From positions 1 through 64,000 of the forward strand of contig NZ_JAAMRF010000009.1 of the NCBI RefSeq assembly GCF_013522725.1: a stretch of 64,000 bases of DNA, given 5' to 3'. The notes under the pieces were generated by a model. That model had not been told where the DNA came from. It saw nothing but the letters and a program-made list of their open reading frames with translations, and did not search any database. Position numbers and translations under genes: made by a program. Source of the DNA: Stutzerimonas azotifigens. GTDB lineage: Bacteria; Pseudomonadota; Gammaproteobacteria; Pseudomonadales; Pseudomonadaceae. Positions 6,354 to 15,052 of this stretch are shown here, in pieces. Every line of letters begins with the position of its first letter. The first letter of the stretch is position 1.

Positions 6354-7727
6354 ATGCACACACTGGAGCAACTCAAGCGCGGCGAACTGGCGGGCACGAC
6401 CCGGCTCGACCTGTCGGCCGAACTCGCCGAGTTTCCGCCAGAAATCTTCGATCTGGCCGATAGCCTCGAAGTGCTCAACCTGTCGGGCAACCGGCTCAGC
6501 AGCTTGCCCGCGGACCTGCACCGACTCCATCGCCTGAAGATCCTGTTCTGCTCGCACAATCGCTTCACCGAAGTGCCAGCATCGGTCGGGCGGTGTGAGC
6601 AGCTGGAGATGGTCGGTTTCAAGGCCAACCAGATCAGCCACCTACCGGCCGAGGCGCTACCGCCACGGTTGCGCTGGCTGACACTGACTGACAACCGTCT
6701 GGAACATCTGCCGGAAGCCCTGGGCGACTGCGAGCGGCTGCAAAAGTTGTTGCTCGCGGGCAACTGCCTGCAGGCATTGCCCGCGAGCCTCGCCCGATGC
6801 AGCAACCTTGAGCTGATTCGCATTGCAGCCAACCAGCTGACTTCGCTGCCCGACTGGTTATTGACGATGCCCCGCCTCGCCTGGCTCGCCTTCGCCGGCA
6901 ACCCGTTCAGCGATGCCAACGAGGCCGTAACGTTGTCGCTTCACCCACTGCCGCCGGTGTCACGCGAGACGATCACGCTCGAAGAGGTGCTCGGCCAGGG
7001 GGCCTCAGGGGTGATTTACCGCGCGATATGGCAGCCGGCTGGCCAGCCAGCGCGCGCCATGGCGGCGAAGCTGTTCAAGGGCAGCGTGACCAGTGACGGG
7101 CTGCCGCACAGCGAAATGGCCGCCAGTATCGCCGCCGGCGTGCATCCGAACCTGGTCCGCGTGACCGGGCCCTTGGCCGAGGGTGCCGAAGAAGCACCCG
7201 GGCTATTGCTCGAACTGATCGAACCGCAGTTCCAGCCACTGGCCGGCCCGCCTTCGCTTGAGAGCTGCACACGTGACTGCTATGCGCAGGATCAGCGCTT
7301 CAGCCTCGAGCAAACGCTCGGGATAGCACGAGGTGTAGCGTCGGTCACGGCTCACCTGCATGCGCTCGGCATACTGCATGGGGATCTGTACGCCCATAAC
7401 TTGCTGGTCGATCCTGCAGGCCAGTGCCTGCTCAGCGATTTCGGCGCCGCCTCGTTCTTCGAGCCCGACACCGTTCAAGGGCTGGCGCTGCAGCGAATCG
7501 AGGCTCGGGCGTTTGGTTGTCTGCTCGAAGAGCTGCTCAAGCGTACCGAGCCAGCCGATCAGCAGGCACGCATCGATGCGCTCTGGCAGTTGCAGCGTCG
7601 CTGCGTCGCTGAGCAAAGCCTTGAGCGGCCAACCTTCGAATGGCTATCCGGGCAACTGGCCACCCTCGAGTTATCGCGTCAGAGGCCGAAACGTAAACGG
7701 CGATACACTTTCAGCGCCAGCCAGTGA
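6354..7727 (+). CDS. Leucine-rich-repeat protein kinase
   Basis: The protein has 457 residues. Residues 1-190 carry six to seven leucine-rich repeats of the LxxLxLxxNxLxxLP type (for example LEVLNLSGNRLSSLP). Residues about 205-440 form a eukaryotic-type kinase domain with a Gly loop (GQGASGVIYRA near 210), catalytic Lys in MAAKLFKG near 236, the catalytic loop HGDLYAHN near 341 and a DFG motif (SDFGAAS near 361). Kinase motifs look intact, so an active Ser/Thr kinase is predicted; the HRD Arg is replaced by Gly. There is no signal peptide or membrane helix. The combination is known in pseudomonads but its substrate is unknown. A short gene 14 bases downstream could be co-transcribed. Confidence 0.88.
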   Translation: MHTLEQLKRGELAGTTRLDLSAELAEFPPEIFDLADSLEVLNLSGNRLSSLPADLHRLHRLKILFCSHNRFTEVPASVGRCEQLEMVGFKANQISHLPAEALPPRLRWLTLTDNRLEHLPEALGDCERLQKLLLAGNCLQALPASLARCSNLELIRIAANQLTSLPDWLLTMPRLAWLAFAGNPFSDANEAVTLSLHPLPPVSRETITLEEVLGQGASGVIYRAIWQPAGQPARAMAAKLFKGSVTSDGLPHSEMAASIAAGVHPNLVRVTGPLAEGAEEAPGLLLELIEPQFQPLAGPPSLESCTRDCYAQDQRFSLEQTLGIARGVASVTAHLHALGILHGDLYAHNLLVDPAGQCLLSDFGAASFFEPDTVQGLALQRIEARAFGCLLEELLKRTEPADQQARIDALWQLQRRCVAEQSLERPTFEWLSGQLATLELSRQRPKRKRRYTFSASQ

Positions 7728-7741
7728 TAAGGATGCGGTAG

Positions 7742-8146
7742 ATGCAAGACCTCGATATCCAGCAGGACCCCTTCGTCATCGGCCTGAAGGAGCGTCTGCC
7801 GGGAGAACTGCGGGAGAGTTTCAGCGATGAGCAGCTCGAAGCCCTGAAAATAGCCTTCGGCGCTCGGAAGTGGGGCCAGCATCGGGTCGACCTGCGGGCC
7901 ACTGTCCGCCTCTGGCGCTGGCGCTACTATTTCGTGCTACTGGCCGGACGCAACAAACGCGACCTCACTCGCGGTCAGCAGGAACTGTCGCGCGCGGCCA
8001 AGGCTGGCACCATCGCGCTCTTCCTGCTGTTTTCCCTGCTGCTCGGCCTGGCGGTGCTGTATCTGATCAAGTCGGCGCTGGGAATCGATGTGTTCCCCGG
8101 CTTTTCGCTAGGGTTGTGGGACTGGTTCAAGACCACCCTGCGCTAG
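7742..8146 (+). CDS. Small membrane protein of unknown function
   Basis: The product is 134 residues: an acidic N-terminal cytoplasmic part (to about residue 85, with LPGELRESFSDEQLEALKIA and the Trp/Arg-rich WRWRYYFVLLAGRNKRDL) and one strong transmembrane helix (about 90-112, IALFLLFSLLLGLAVLYLI). The ending is FSLGLWDWFKTTLR. I do not recognise a characterised family. It begins 14 bases after the LRR-kinase gene and is probably in the same transcript. Its last four bases overlap the end of the convergent gene. Confidence 0.75.
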   Translation: MQDLDIQQDPFVIGLKERLPGELRESFSDEQLEALKIAFGARKWGQHRVDLRATVRLWRWRYYFVLLAGRNKRDLTRGQQELSRAAKAGTIALFLLFSLLLGLAVLYLIKSALGIDVFPGFSLGLWDWFKTTLR

Positions 8147-8919
8147 CGCAGCAGCCGCGCGGCGTCTTCTTCTCCCAGGTATTCAACGAGAATCCGCCGC
8201 CAACTGCCGTCACGCTGCATTTCGACGAAGGTATCGGCCATGCGTTGCTGTAACGCCTGGCCGCCGTACAACTGAGCGTTGCCGGCAATATAACTGTCCA
8301 ACTGCCCGATAGGCTCCCCCATGGTCAGGGCCTGCGAATAACCCAGCCGTCGCCACAGGTAACGGGCGCGCAGCTCGATCTCGTACCAGGCCACCACGCG
8401 CCCACTGTTCAACAGCTCGGCACCCTGTTCGGGGTCGGCCACCTCGACGATCTGCTGGCCCTCCCCGAGCTCTGCCCGGAGCTCCTGCGCTCTCGGCGTG
8501 CCGCCCATGACCGCAACGGGGCCGGCCGCAAGGGCATCGGCCAGTGTGTCGAATGGCCGACCGAGGCTTGCCACCGAATAGCGCGTAGCGAGCACATCCA
8601 GCAGCCAGATGAACTTGTCTTCGCGCTCGGGAAAGCGCCCCAGGTTCAGTACCAGCCCAGACGGATCGTCTGCTGCTTCGTACTGGACACGGCGCCAGGG
8701 GACGCTGCGAAACAGGCATTCGAGCTGCAACCGCGCGCAGAGCTGCTCGCTGAGTTCACCAAAAAGGCCCGGCGCCTGCTCGGTGCCGCCGGCGAATGGC
8801 ATCTGCCCGTGGCCTACATAAATATTCATCGGCGCGGCAGTCGCCGAGGCCGTCGTGCAAGCCCACAGCAGGCCAACCGCCCCGCATCGCCAGTTCGATT
8901 CCTTTAAGTCCCTTGCCAC
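8143..8919 (-). CDS. Periplasmic substrate-binding-like protein (SBP_bac_3 type)
   Basis: The protein has 258 residues from a GTG at 8917-8919, preceded by AAGGAG at six bases. The N-terminus is a signal peptide (WRCGAVGLLWACTTASATAA) ending near residue 29. The mature part resembles the periplasmic amino-acid-binding fold (GLFGELSEQLCARLQLE near the first lobe; TFVEMQRDGSWRRIL near the C-terminus). No transporter genes adjoin, so it may be a stand-alone binding or sensory protein of the kind common in pseudomonads. The ligand is unknown. Confidence 0.75.
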   Translation of the reverse strand: MARDLKESNWRCGAVGLLWACTTASATAAPMNIYVGHGQMPFAGGTEQAPGLFGELSEQLCARLQLECLFRSVPWRRVQYEAADDPSGLVLNLGRFPEREDKFIWLLDVLATRYSVASLGRPFDTLADALAAGPVAVMGGTPRAQELRAELGEGQQIVEVADPEQGAELLNSGRVVAWYEIELRARYLWRRLGYSQALTMGEPIGQLDSYIAGNAQLYGGQALQQRMADTFVEMQRDGSWRRILVEYLGEEDAARLLR

Positions 8920-9113
8920 CGACTTCTCCTTACCCTGACATCACGGGCGCCCATTGGCCCCCCGACCGAGGTCGCATCGACGCATGAACGCGGCATGCTG
9001 GAGTTTTAAAGTGCGTGGCGTCTTAAATCAACCTCGACGAACGGAGACGTTGCGGCAGCTCGCCTCGCCAGGCGGGTTCGCGCTGCTAGACTCCCGTTAC
9101 GGAGGGCCTTCCC

Positions 9114-9332
9114 ATGACCGAAGAATCGGACGATAAACCCCTGACGTTTGGTGAAATGCTATCCAGCGTACTGGCCGCTGCCCTTGGCGTGCAGAGCGGC
9201 AAAAACCGCGCCCGCGATTTCTCACGCGGCAAGCCGGTGCACTTCATCCTGCTGGGAGTGGGCTTCACGGCGGTTTTCGCTCTGACGCTACTGGGCATCG
9301 TGCTGCTAGTGATACACCTCGCGACACCTTAG
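9114..9332 (+). CDS. DUF2970 small membrane protein
   Basis: The product is 72 residues with an acidic N-terminus, the segment VLAAALGVQSGKNRARDFSR and one C-terminal transmembrane helix (about 46-69). This matches DUF2970, a family of about 60-80 residue single-pass proteins of unknown role. ATG 9114 follows GGAGGG at a good distance. It lies upstream of cysI in the same direction, but the gap is more than 300 bases and includes an opposing small gene, so co-transcription is doubtful. Confidence 0.8.
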   Translation: MTEESDDKPLTFGEMLSSVLAAALGVQSGKNRARDFSRGKPVHFILLGVGFTAVFALTLLGIVLLVIHLATP

Positions 9333-9344
9333 CCCGCGGCCTCG

Positions 9345-9458
9345 CTACTGGTGGCTGACCCAGAACACCGCTGTGGCGACGGCCAGCATGATCAGAACGA
9401 AGATCGCGACGGCATCGACGCCACTGTCACGGTTGTGCGGATCGAATTTCTCGGTCAT
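9345..9458 (-). CDS. Probable 37-residue single-pass membrane protein
   Basis: The frame from ATG 9456-9458 encodes MTEKFDPHNRDSGVDAVAIF, then a hydrophobic helix ending in WVSHQ. AGGGG lies eight bases before the start on the same strand. A charged N-terminus, one transmembrane helix and a good ribosome site make translation plausible. It is too short to assign to a family. It is convergent with the DUF2970 gene. Confidence 0.5.
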   Translation of the reverse strand: MTEKFDPHNRDSGVDAVAIFVLIMLAVATAVFWVSHQ

Positions 9459-9676
9459 GGCCAATCCCCTGTTGTTGTGATTATCGGCTTGAGTTAAGAC
9501 GACAAGCGCCCCTCGCTCAAGTCAGTCGCCTGCGTCTGCGTTAGCACTATTAGTTTGCTTCATATATAAAAACATCACTTTTGCACATAACACCTTGCTG
9601 CTATCGTGCCCGGCTCTGCGAAGTGCGCGGCCGTGCGCGCATTCAGCCGTAAGCAGCCTGACCGACAGGAATCTTC

Positions 9677-11335
9677 ATGTACGTATACGACGAGTACGAT
9701 CAACGGATCATCGAGGACCGCGTAAAGCAGTTCCGCGATCAGACCCGCCGCTATCTGGCCGGCGAACTGAGCGGAGAGGAATTCCGCCCGCTGCGCCTGC
9801 AGAACGGTCTCTATATCCAGCGCTATGCGCCGATGCTGCGGATCGCCGTGCCTTACGGGCTGCTGGGTAGTCACCAGCTGCGCAAGCTCGCACACATCGC
9901 CCGTCACTACGACAAGGGCTATGCCCACATCAGTACCCGTCAGAACGTGCAGTTCAACTGGCCCGAACTCGAGGACGTGCCCGAGATCCTCGCCGAGCTC
10001 GCCACGGTGCAGATGCATGCCATCCAGACCAGCGGCAACTGCATCCGCAACACCACCACCGATCAGTTCGCCGGCGTAGCGAAGGACGAACTGGTCGATC
10101 CGCGCCCCTGGTGCGAAATCATCCGCCAGTGGTCGACCTTCCACCCCGAATTCGCGCACCTGCCGCGCAAGTTCAAGATCGCCGTCAATGGCGCGGTCAG
10201 TGATCGCGCGGCGATCGAAGTGCACGACATCGGCCTGGAAGCCGTGCGCAACGGGGACGGCGAATTGGGCTTCCGCGTCTCGGTGGGTGGCGGCCTGGGC
10301 CGGACGCCGATCGTGGGCAGCTTCATCAACGAATTCCTGCCGTGGCAGCACCTGCTGTCCTACCTCGAGGCGATCCTGCGGGTGTACAACCGCTACGGCC
10401 GTCGCGACAACAAGTTCAAGGCGCGTATCAAGATCCTGGTCAAGGCGCTGACACCAGAAGTCTTCGCCGAGCGCGTCGAAGCCGAATGGGCGCACCTCAA
10501 GGATGGCCCGACCACCCTCACCGAAGCGGAAGTCGCGCGCGTCTCGGCGTTCTTCGTCGAGCCGCCCTACGAAGCGCTGGAAGACCAGACTGCCGCGCTT
10601 CAGGCACTCGATGCCGAACATCCCGGCTTCGCCCGCTGGCGCACGCGTAACGTCTTCGCCCACAAGAAGCCGGGTTATGCCGCGGTGACATTGTCGCTCA
10701 AGCCTACCGCGACGGCGCCCGGCGATATCACCGACAAGCAGTTCGACGCATTGGCCGACCTGGCCGACCGTTACTGCTTCGGCGAGGTCCGTACCTCGCA
10801 CAACCAAAACATCATCCTTGCCGATATCCGCCAGAGCGATCTGTTCACTCTCTGGGGCGAGCTGCGCGAGCTTGGTTTCGCGACGCCGAACATCGGCTTG
10901 CTGACCGACATCATCTGCTGCCCTGGCGGTGATTTCTGCTCGCTGGCCAACGCCAAGTCGATCCCGATCGCCGAGGCGATCCAGCGCCGCTTCGAAGACC
11001 TGGATTTCCTCTTCGACATCGGCGATCTCGACCTCAACATCTCCGGCTGCATGAACGCCTGCGGCCACCATCACGTCGGCCACATCGGCATCCTCGGCGT
11101 GGACAAGAAGGGCGAGGAGTTCTATCAGGTCTCCTTGGGTGGCAGTGCGAGCCGCAACGCCAGCCTCGGGCAGATCCTCGGCCCCTCGTTCGCCCAGGAC
11201 GTGATGCCGGATGTCATCAGCAAGATCATCGATGTGTACGTGGAGAGCCGCGAGGAAGACGAGCCCTTCATCGACACCTACCGCCGTATCGGCATCGCCC
11301 CCTTCAAGGAACGCGTCTATGCAGCGAATCATTAA
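9677..11335 (+). CDS. cysI: Sulfite reductase hemoprotein subunit
   Basis: The protein has 552 residues with the duplicated ferredoxin-like halves of the nitrite/sulfite reductase family. The [4Fe-4S]/siroheme cysteines are visible as CCPGGDFC (about 414-421) and SGCMNACGHHH (about 457-461). An early THISTRQNVQFNWPELED-type substrate-site region is present (HISTRQNVQFNWPE). It reduces sulfite to sulfide for cysteine synthesis in the cytoplasm. In Pseudomonas this protein works without an adjacent CysJ. The next gene overlaps its end by 17 bases and encodes the DUF934 partner usually found with it. The 217 bases upstream are AT-rich around 9545-9595 and probably contain the promoter; no CysB site can be asserted. 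Confidence 0.95.
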   Translation: MYVYDEYDQRIIEDRVKQFRDQTRRYLAGELSGEEFRPLRLQNGLYIQRYAPMLRIAVPYGLLGSHQLRKLAHIARHYDKGYAHISTRQNVQFNWPELEDVPEILAELATVQMHAIQTSGNCIRNTTTDQFAGVAKDELVDPRPWCEIIRQWSTFHPEFAHLPRKFKIAVNGAVSDRAAIEVHDIGLEAVRNGDGELGFRVSVGGGLGRTPIVGSFINEFLPWQHLLSYLEAILRVYNRYGRRDNKFKARIKILVKALTPEVFAERVEAEWAHLKDGPTTLTEAEVARVSAFFVEPPYEALEDQTAALQALDAEHPGFARWRTRNVFAHKKPGYAAVTLSLKPTATAPGDITDKQFDALADLADRYCFGEVRTSHNQNIILADIRQSDLFTLWGELRELGFATPNIGLLTDIICCPGGDFCSLANAKSIPIAEAIQRRFEDLDFLFDIGDLDLNISGCMNACGHHHVGHIGILGVDKKGEEFYQVSLGGSASRNASLGQILGPSFAQDVMPDVISKIIDVYVESREEDEPFIDTYRRIGIAPFKERVYAANH

Positions 11336-11819
11336 GAACGGCCAGGTGATCGACGAGTCCTGGCACCTGCTGCCCAAGGACACGGCTCTGGAAGGGCTGT
11401 CCAATTGCGATGACATTATCGTCCCGCTGGGGCTGTGGCTCGAACACGGCCATGCCCTGCGCGCGCGCGACGGCGGGCTGGGCGTGTGGCTCGACAGCGA
11501 TGAGGAAATCGAACTGATCGCCGATGACCTGGAGAAATTCCAGGTCATCGCGCTGAACTTCCCGGTTTTCACCGACGGTCGCCACTTCTCCACCGCACGC
11601 CTACTCCGCGAGCGTTATGGCTTCAAGGGCGAGGTACGCGCCATCGGCGATGTGCTTCGCGACCAGTTGTTCATGATGCAGCGCTGCGGTTTCGACGCCT
11701 TCGCCGTGCGCCCGGATCGCGATCCGTACGACGCGCTGCAAAGCCTCGGCGACTTCAGCGAGACATACCAGGCCGCGGTGGATCAGCCGCTGCCGCTGTT
11801 TCGCCGACGCCAGGGCTGA
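11319..11819 (+). CDS. DUF934 family protein, sulfite reductase partner
   Basis: The protein is 166 residues from ATG 11319 (MQRIIKNGQVIDESWHLLPK). DUF934 proteins contain the conserved phrase NFPVFTDGRHFSTARLLRER, followed by GEVRAIGDVLRDQLFMMQRCGF, both present here. Genes of this family are nearly always directly after cysI in proteobacteria and are annotated as oxidoreductases acting with sulfite reductase, but the biochemical role is unproven. Translation is coupled to cysI by the overlap. A strong terminator follows. Confidence 0.88.
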   Translation: MQRIIKNGQVIDESWHLLPKDTALEGLSNCDDIIVPLGLWLEHGHALRARDGGLGVWLDSDEEIELIADDLEKFQVIALNFPVFTDGRHFSTARLLRERYGFKGEVRAIGDVLRDQLFMMQRCGFDAFAVRPDRDPYDALQSLGDFSETYQAAVDQPLPLFRRRQG

Positions 11820-11836
11820 GCCCCGCCGCTTGAACG

Positions 11837-11862
11837 AAAAACCCGCCGACCGGCGGGTTTTT
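11837..11862 (+). terminator. Intrinsic terminator after cysI-DUF934
   Basis: The sequence is a perfect hairpin AACCCGCCG-AC-CGGCGGGTT flanked by A and T runs, so it can stop transcription in both directions: the cysI operon rightward and the small gene at 11872-11976 leftward. Confidence 0.92.
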
Positions 11863-11871
11863 CGTTTTCTG

Positions 11872-11976
11872 TCACTGGTACATCCAGAAATTGGGATGCT
11901 CAAGGGGCATCTGACTCGACGGCTTCTCGGCTTTCTCGGAAGTGCTGCGCTTGAACAATGCGGCCAGTGCTTTCAT
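11872..11976 (-). CDS. Probable 34-residue small protein
   Basis: The frame from ATG 11974-11976 encodes MKALAALFKRSTSEKAEKPS and ends HPNFWMYQ. It has AGGGAA seven bases before the start, and the terminator at 11837-11862 immediately follows its stop. The N-terminal amphipathic stretch and the aromatic end are the only recognisable features. It is a separate unit between two convergent blocks. Function unknown. Confidence 0.45.
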   Translation of the reverse strand: MKALAALFKRSTSEKAEKPSSQMPLEHPNFWMYQ

Positions 11977-12069
11977 GGTGATTCCCTGTAGTTGCGTTTG
12001 AGGTGGCGCTAATATTCCTCAATCGATCCCTGCAGGGTAGTTGGCGTTCTCTATCGTTTCGATTGGCGC

Positions 12070-13062
12070 TCAGTCAAGCCTGACGAGCGTGCGCCCGACC
12101 TGTCCTGCCCCGAGGATCCGCTCGATCTCGGCCGGCAGTTGTGCCAGCTCCACTTCATGCACCAGATCCTCGAGGGTCTCGATCTTCCATTGCAGCGAGA
12201 GCTTGTCCCACATCGAAGCCTTGACCACCAGCGGCAGCTCGACCGAGTCGACGCCCAGCAGATTCACGCCCCTGAGAATGAACGGCAGCACGTTGCCCTT
12301 GAACTCCGTCCCGGCGGTCAGTCCGCAGCAGGCCACGCTCGCGCCGCGCTGCAACGACTTGACCACGCTGAACAGAATGTCGCCGCCCACGGTATCGACT
12401 GCGCCGGCCCATTGCTCCTTGAGCAGCGGCTTCTCCCCGCCAGCTTGTAACGCCGCGCGATCGACGATCTGGCTGGCCCCCAGGCGGGTCAGAAATTCGC
12501 CCTGGTGCGCCTTGCCCGTCACTGCCGCCACGCTATGACCAAGGCTCGCTAGCAGCGCCACGGCGATACTACCGACCCCGCCGGTGGCGCCGGTAACCAA
12601 GATCGGGCCGGCATCAGGATGCAGCCCCGCTTGCTCGAGCTTGTCGACGCAAAGCCCGGCGGTCAGACCCGCGGTGCCGAGGATCATCGCTTCGCGCAGG
12701 CTCAGGCCCTGTGGGCGCTTGATCACCCAGGCCGCCGGGACGCGGATGTACTGCCCGAAGCCCCCAGCGGTGTTCATGCCCAGGTCATAGCCGGTGACGA
12801 TGACCTCGTCGCCTTCAGCGAATTCGGCAATGCTGGATGCGGCCACCACGCCCGCCGCGTCTATGCCCGGAGTGTGCGGGTACTGGCGGGTAACGCCGCG
12901 ATTGCCGCTCGCCGACAACGCATCCTTGAAGTTGAGCGATGAATAGCGAACCCGAATCAACACCTCGCCCTGCGGCAGATCGTCGATGTTGCGTTCGACC
13001 ACCATGGTCGTGAACCGACCGTCCGCGCCCTCACTGGCCCGCAATGCCTTGAAGCTACTCAT
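12070..13062 (-). CDS. acuI: Acrylyl-CoA reductase (AcuI/YhdH-type MDR oxidoreductase)
   Basis: The protein has 330 residues. The N-terminal GroES-like domain has YSSLNFKDALSASG and HTPGIDAAGVV; the NADPH-binding Rossmann motif is VTGATGGVGSIAVALLASLG near residue 155. These place it in the AcuI/YhdH subfamily of zinc-independent medium-chain reductases, which reduce acryloyl-CoA to propionyl-CoA. It starts at ATG 13060-13062 with GGGAC just upstream. The sohB gene ends ten bases before it, so the two are likely co-transcribed. The symbol is by family; substrate is not proven. Confidence 0.85.
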   Translation of the reverse strand: MSSFKALRASEGADGRFTTMVVERNIDDLPQGEVLIRVRYSSLNFKDALSASGNRGVTRQYPHTPGIDAAGVVAASSIAEFAEGDEVIVTGYDLGMNTAGGFGQYIRVPAAWVIKRPQGLSLREAMILGTAGLTAGLCVDKLEQAGLHPDAGPILVTGATGGVGSIAVALLASLGHSVAAVTGKAHQGEFLTRLGASQIVDRAALQAGGEKPLLKEQWAGAVDTVGGDILFSVVKSLQRGASVACCGLTAGTEFKGNVLPFILRGVNLLGVDSVELPLVVKASMWDKLSLQWKIETLEDLVHEVELAQLPAEIERILGAGQVGRTLVRLD

Positions 13063-13072
13063 CGGGAGTCCC

Positions 13073-14098
13073 CTATTGCCAGAAGCGTTGTTCGTTCAGC
13101 CGGCTCCAGCCCTTGAGCAGGCTGTGCTCGAGCGCACCGCTCGCCGCCATGCCAAAACGCTCGGGCAGGCTCTTCTTCTGGGCGTAGTGCAGCTGGAACA
13201 GCTCGCACTCGCCGGCGCGCTCGGCCAGGTATTCATCGCTGGTCTTGATCTCGTCGATCAGTTGCTTGCCCAGCGCTGCCGTACCCAGCCACACCTCGCC
13301 GGTCGCCACCTCGTCAATCGCCAGTTGCGGGCGGTAACGGGCGACGAAGTTCTTGAACAGCTCGTGGGTGGTTTCCAGATCGTCCTGAAACTTCTCCCGC
13401 CCTTTTTCGGTGTTTTCGCCGAGCACCGTCAGGGTGCGCTTGTATTCACCTGCCGTCAGTACCTCGACGTCTACATCGTGCTTCTTGAGCAGACGATGGA
13501 TATTGGGCAACTGAGCGACCACGCCGATTGACCCCAGGATCGAGAACGGCGCCGCTAGGATCTTCTCACCGATACACGCCATCATGTAGCCGCCGCTGGC
13601 AGCCACCTTGTCGACGCAGACGGTCAGGGGCACGCCCGCCTGGCGGATGCGCACCAGTTGCGAGGCCGCCAGGCCATAGCCATGGACCATGCCGCCGCCA
13701 CTCTCCAGGCGAACCACTACTTCGTCTTTTGGCGTGGCCATGGTCAGCAGTGCGGTGATCTCGTGGCGCAGGTTATCGACTGCCGAGGCCTTTATATCCC
13801 CATCGAAATCGAGCACGAAGACCCGAGGCTTTTCCGCGCCGCTCTTCTTGGCCTGCTTGGCCGCTTTGGCCTCGCGCTTGCGCTGCGCCTTGTATGTGTC
13901 TTTGTCCCAGATCGCCAGCTCCAGGCGTTCGCGCAACGCCTTGTAGAAATCGTTGAGCTTGTGCACTTCCAGATGACCGCCGGCCTGCTTGGCGCGGCCT
14001 CTGCGCAGGGCCGCGATGGCCACCAGCACGACGATGATGGCCACGACCAGCGTCACGGTCTTGGCCAGAAAGCTTGCGTAATCGGCAAGAAAATCCAC
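13073..14098 (-). CDS. sohB: Inner-membrane serine protease SohB
   Basis: Taking GTG 14096-14098 as start (VDFLADYASFLAKTVTLVVA), the protein is 341 residues, the normal SohB length. An AGGAGG lies directly upstream, although only two bases away. Residues about 8-30 form an N-terminal anchor. A Lys-rich linker (KREAKAAKQAKKSG) leads to the S49 peptidase domain, with VDKVAASGGYMMAC containing the nucleophile serine and FSILGSIGVV following. The frame is open to 14194, but the extra residues are not SohB-like. SohB is a signal-peptide-peptidase-like periplasmic protease. Confidence 0.9.
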   Translation of the reverse strand: MDFLADYASFLAKTVTLVVAIIVVLVAIAALRRGRAKQAGGHLEVHKLNDFYKALRERLELAIWDKDTYKAQRKREAKAAKQAKKSGAEKPRVFVLDFDGDIKASAVDNLRHEITALLTMATPKDEVVVRLESGGGMVHGYGLAASQLVRIRQAGVPLTVCVDKVAASGGYMMACIGEKILAAPFSILGSIGVVAQLPNIHRLLKKHDVDVEVLTAGEYKRTLTVLGENTEKGREKFQDDLETTHELFKNFVARYRPQLAIDEVATGEVWLGTAALGKQLIDEIKTSDEYLAERAGECELFQLHYAQKKSLPERFGMAASGALEHSLLKGWSRLNEQRFWQ

Positions 14099-14280
14099 AC
14101 GTCCTCCTAGGTTCACACGCCAACCGCCCGCAGAGCGCTGCCTGGCGTAGTCGCTCAAGCATACCGGCGCGGTGGGATACGGGCCAGCGAGCACAATTCA
14201 AACAGGCGTATGATTTATCGTTGACACCCGTGGGTGATGTCCCTACCCTCGCGAAAAATAGCGCTAGCGGGGCAGCGAGC

Positions 14281-14991
14281 ATGGGCAGTATCTACCTGAT
14301 CAGGCATGGTCAGGCGTCTTTCGGCGCAGATAACTATGATGTGCTCTCCCCGCTCGGTCACCAGCAGGCGCAAGCCCTGGGAGATCATCTGGGCCGGCTC
14401 GATGTCCGGCTCGATCGTTGTGTCTGTGGCGAACTGGACCGCCAGCGCGATACCGCGCGAGCCGCGCTACAACGCATGAGCGAGGCTGGAAGCCCGCCGG
14501 TGGAGCTGGAGGTCGACGCTGCCTTCAATGAATTCCATGCCGATGAGGTCATTCGAGCGCACCTGCAGGATTTGCTCGCTGTCGAGCCGCAAGCCATGGA
14601 GATCTTCCGCAACGCGGCCAATCACCGTGCCGAGTTTCAACGCCTGTTCAGCTATGTGATCGCGCGCTGGGTATCGGGCGAGCACGACAAGGAAGGCTTG
14701 GAAAGCTGGCAGACCTTCGTCAATCGCGTCCAAGGCGGCCTTGAGCGGTTGCTCGCCCAGGCCGGGAACAAGGACCGCATCGCGGTGTTCACATCCGGCG
14801 GGACCATCACTGCGCTGTTGCAACTGGTTATCGGCGTGCCGCCCATCAAGGCGTTCGAGTTGAACTGGCAGATCGTCAACACGTCCATCAGCCTCCTGAA
14901 GTTTCGCGACCGAGAGGTCGCACTGGCTTCCTTCAATAGTCACGTGCACCTGGAACTGTTGAAGAAGCCGGAGCTTGTCACCTACCGATAG
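14281..14991 (+). CDS. Histidine phosphatase (phosphoglycerate-mutase superfamily)
   Basis: The protein is 236 residues from ATG 14281 (MGSIYLIRHGQASFGADNYD). The RHG catalytic motif is at residues 8-10 and the second catalytic His is expected in the C-terminal SGGTI region. An in-frame extension to 14074 overlaps the sohB leader and is not needed. The family includes many small-molecule phosphatases; the substrate cannot be read from sequence. It precedes an SCP2 gene by 61 bases in the same direction, and both lie in the lipid-related group. Confidence 0.85.
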   Translation: MGSIYLIRHGQASFGADNYDVLSPLGHQQAQALGDHLGRLDVRLDRCVCGELDRQRDTARAALQRMSEAGSPPVELEVDAAFNEFHADEVIRAHLQDLLAVEPQAMEIFRNAANHRAEFQRLFSYVIARWVSGEHDKEGLESWQTFVNRVQGGLERLLAQAGNKDRIAVFTSGGTITALLQLVIGVPPIKAFELNWQIVNTSISLLKFRDREVALASFNSHVHLELLKKPELVTYR

Positions 14992-15052
14992 GCTCCAGCC
15001 AGCCCGCGAGGTATCGCGGCATGTTTCTCCCCACACTTACAAGGAAATGACC

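Noticed and set aside
7742-8146. A 3-phosphoshikimate 1-carboxyvinyltransferase label sometimes given to such small proteins
   Set aside because: The protein is 134 residues with one membrane helix, far too small for that enzyme and lacking its motifs.
9575-11593. Long open frame (672 codons) on the minus strand opposite cysI
   Set aside because: It is antisense to a clearly conserved enzyme. Its composition reflects high-GC third positions of cysI, with no recognisable domain.
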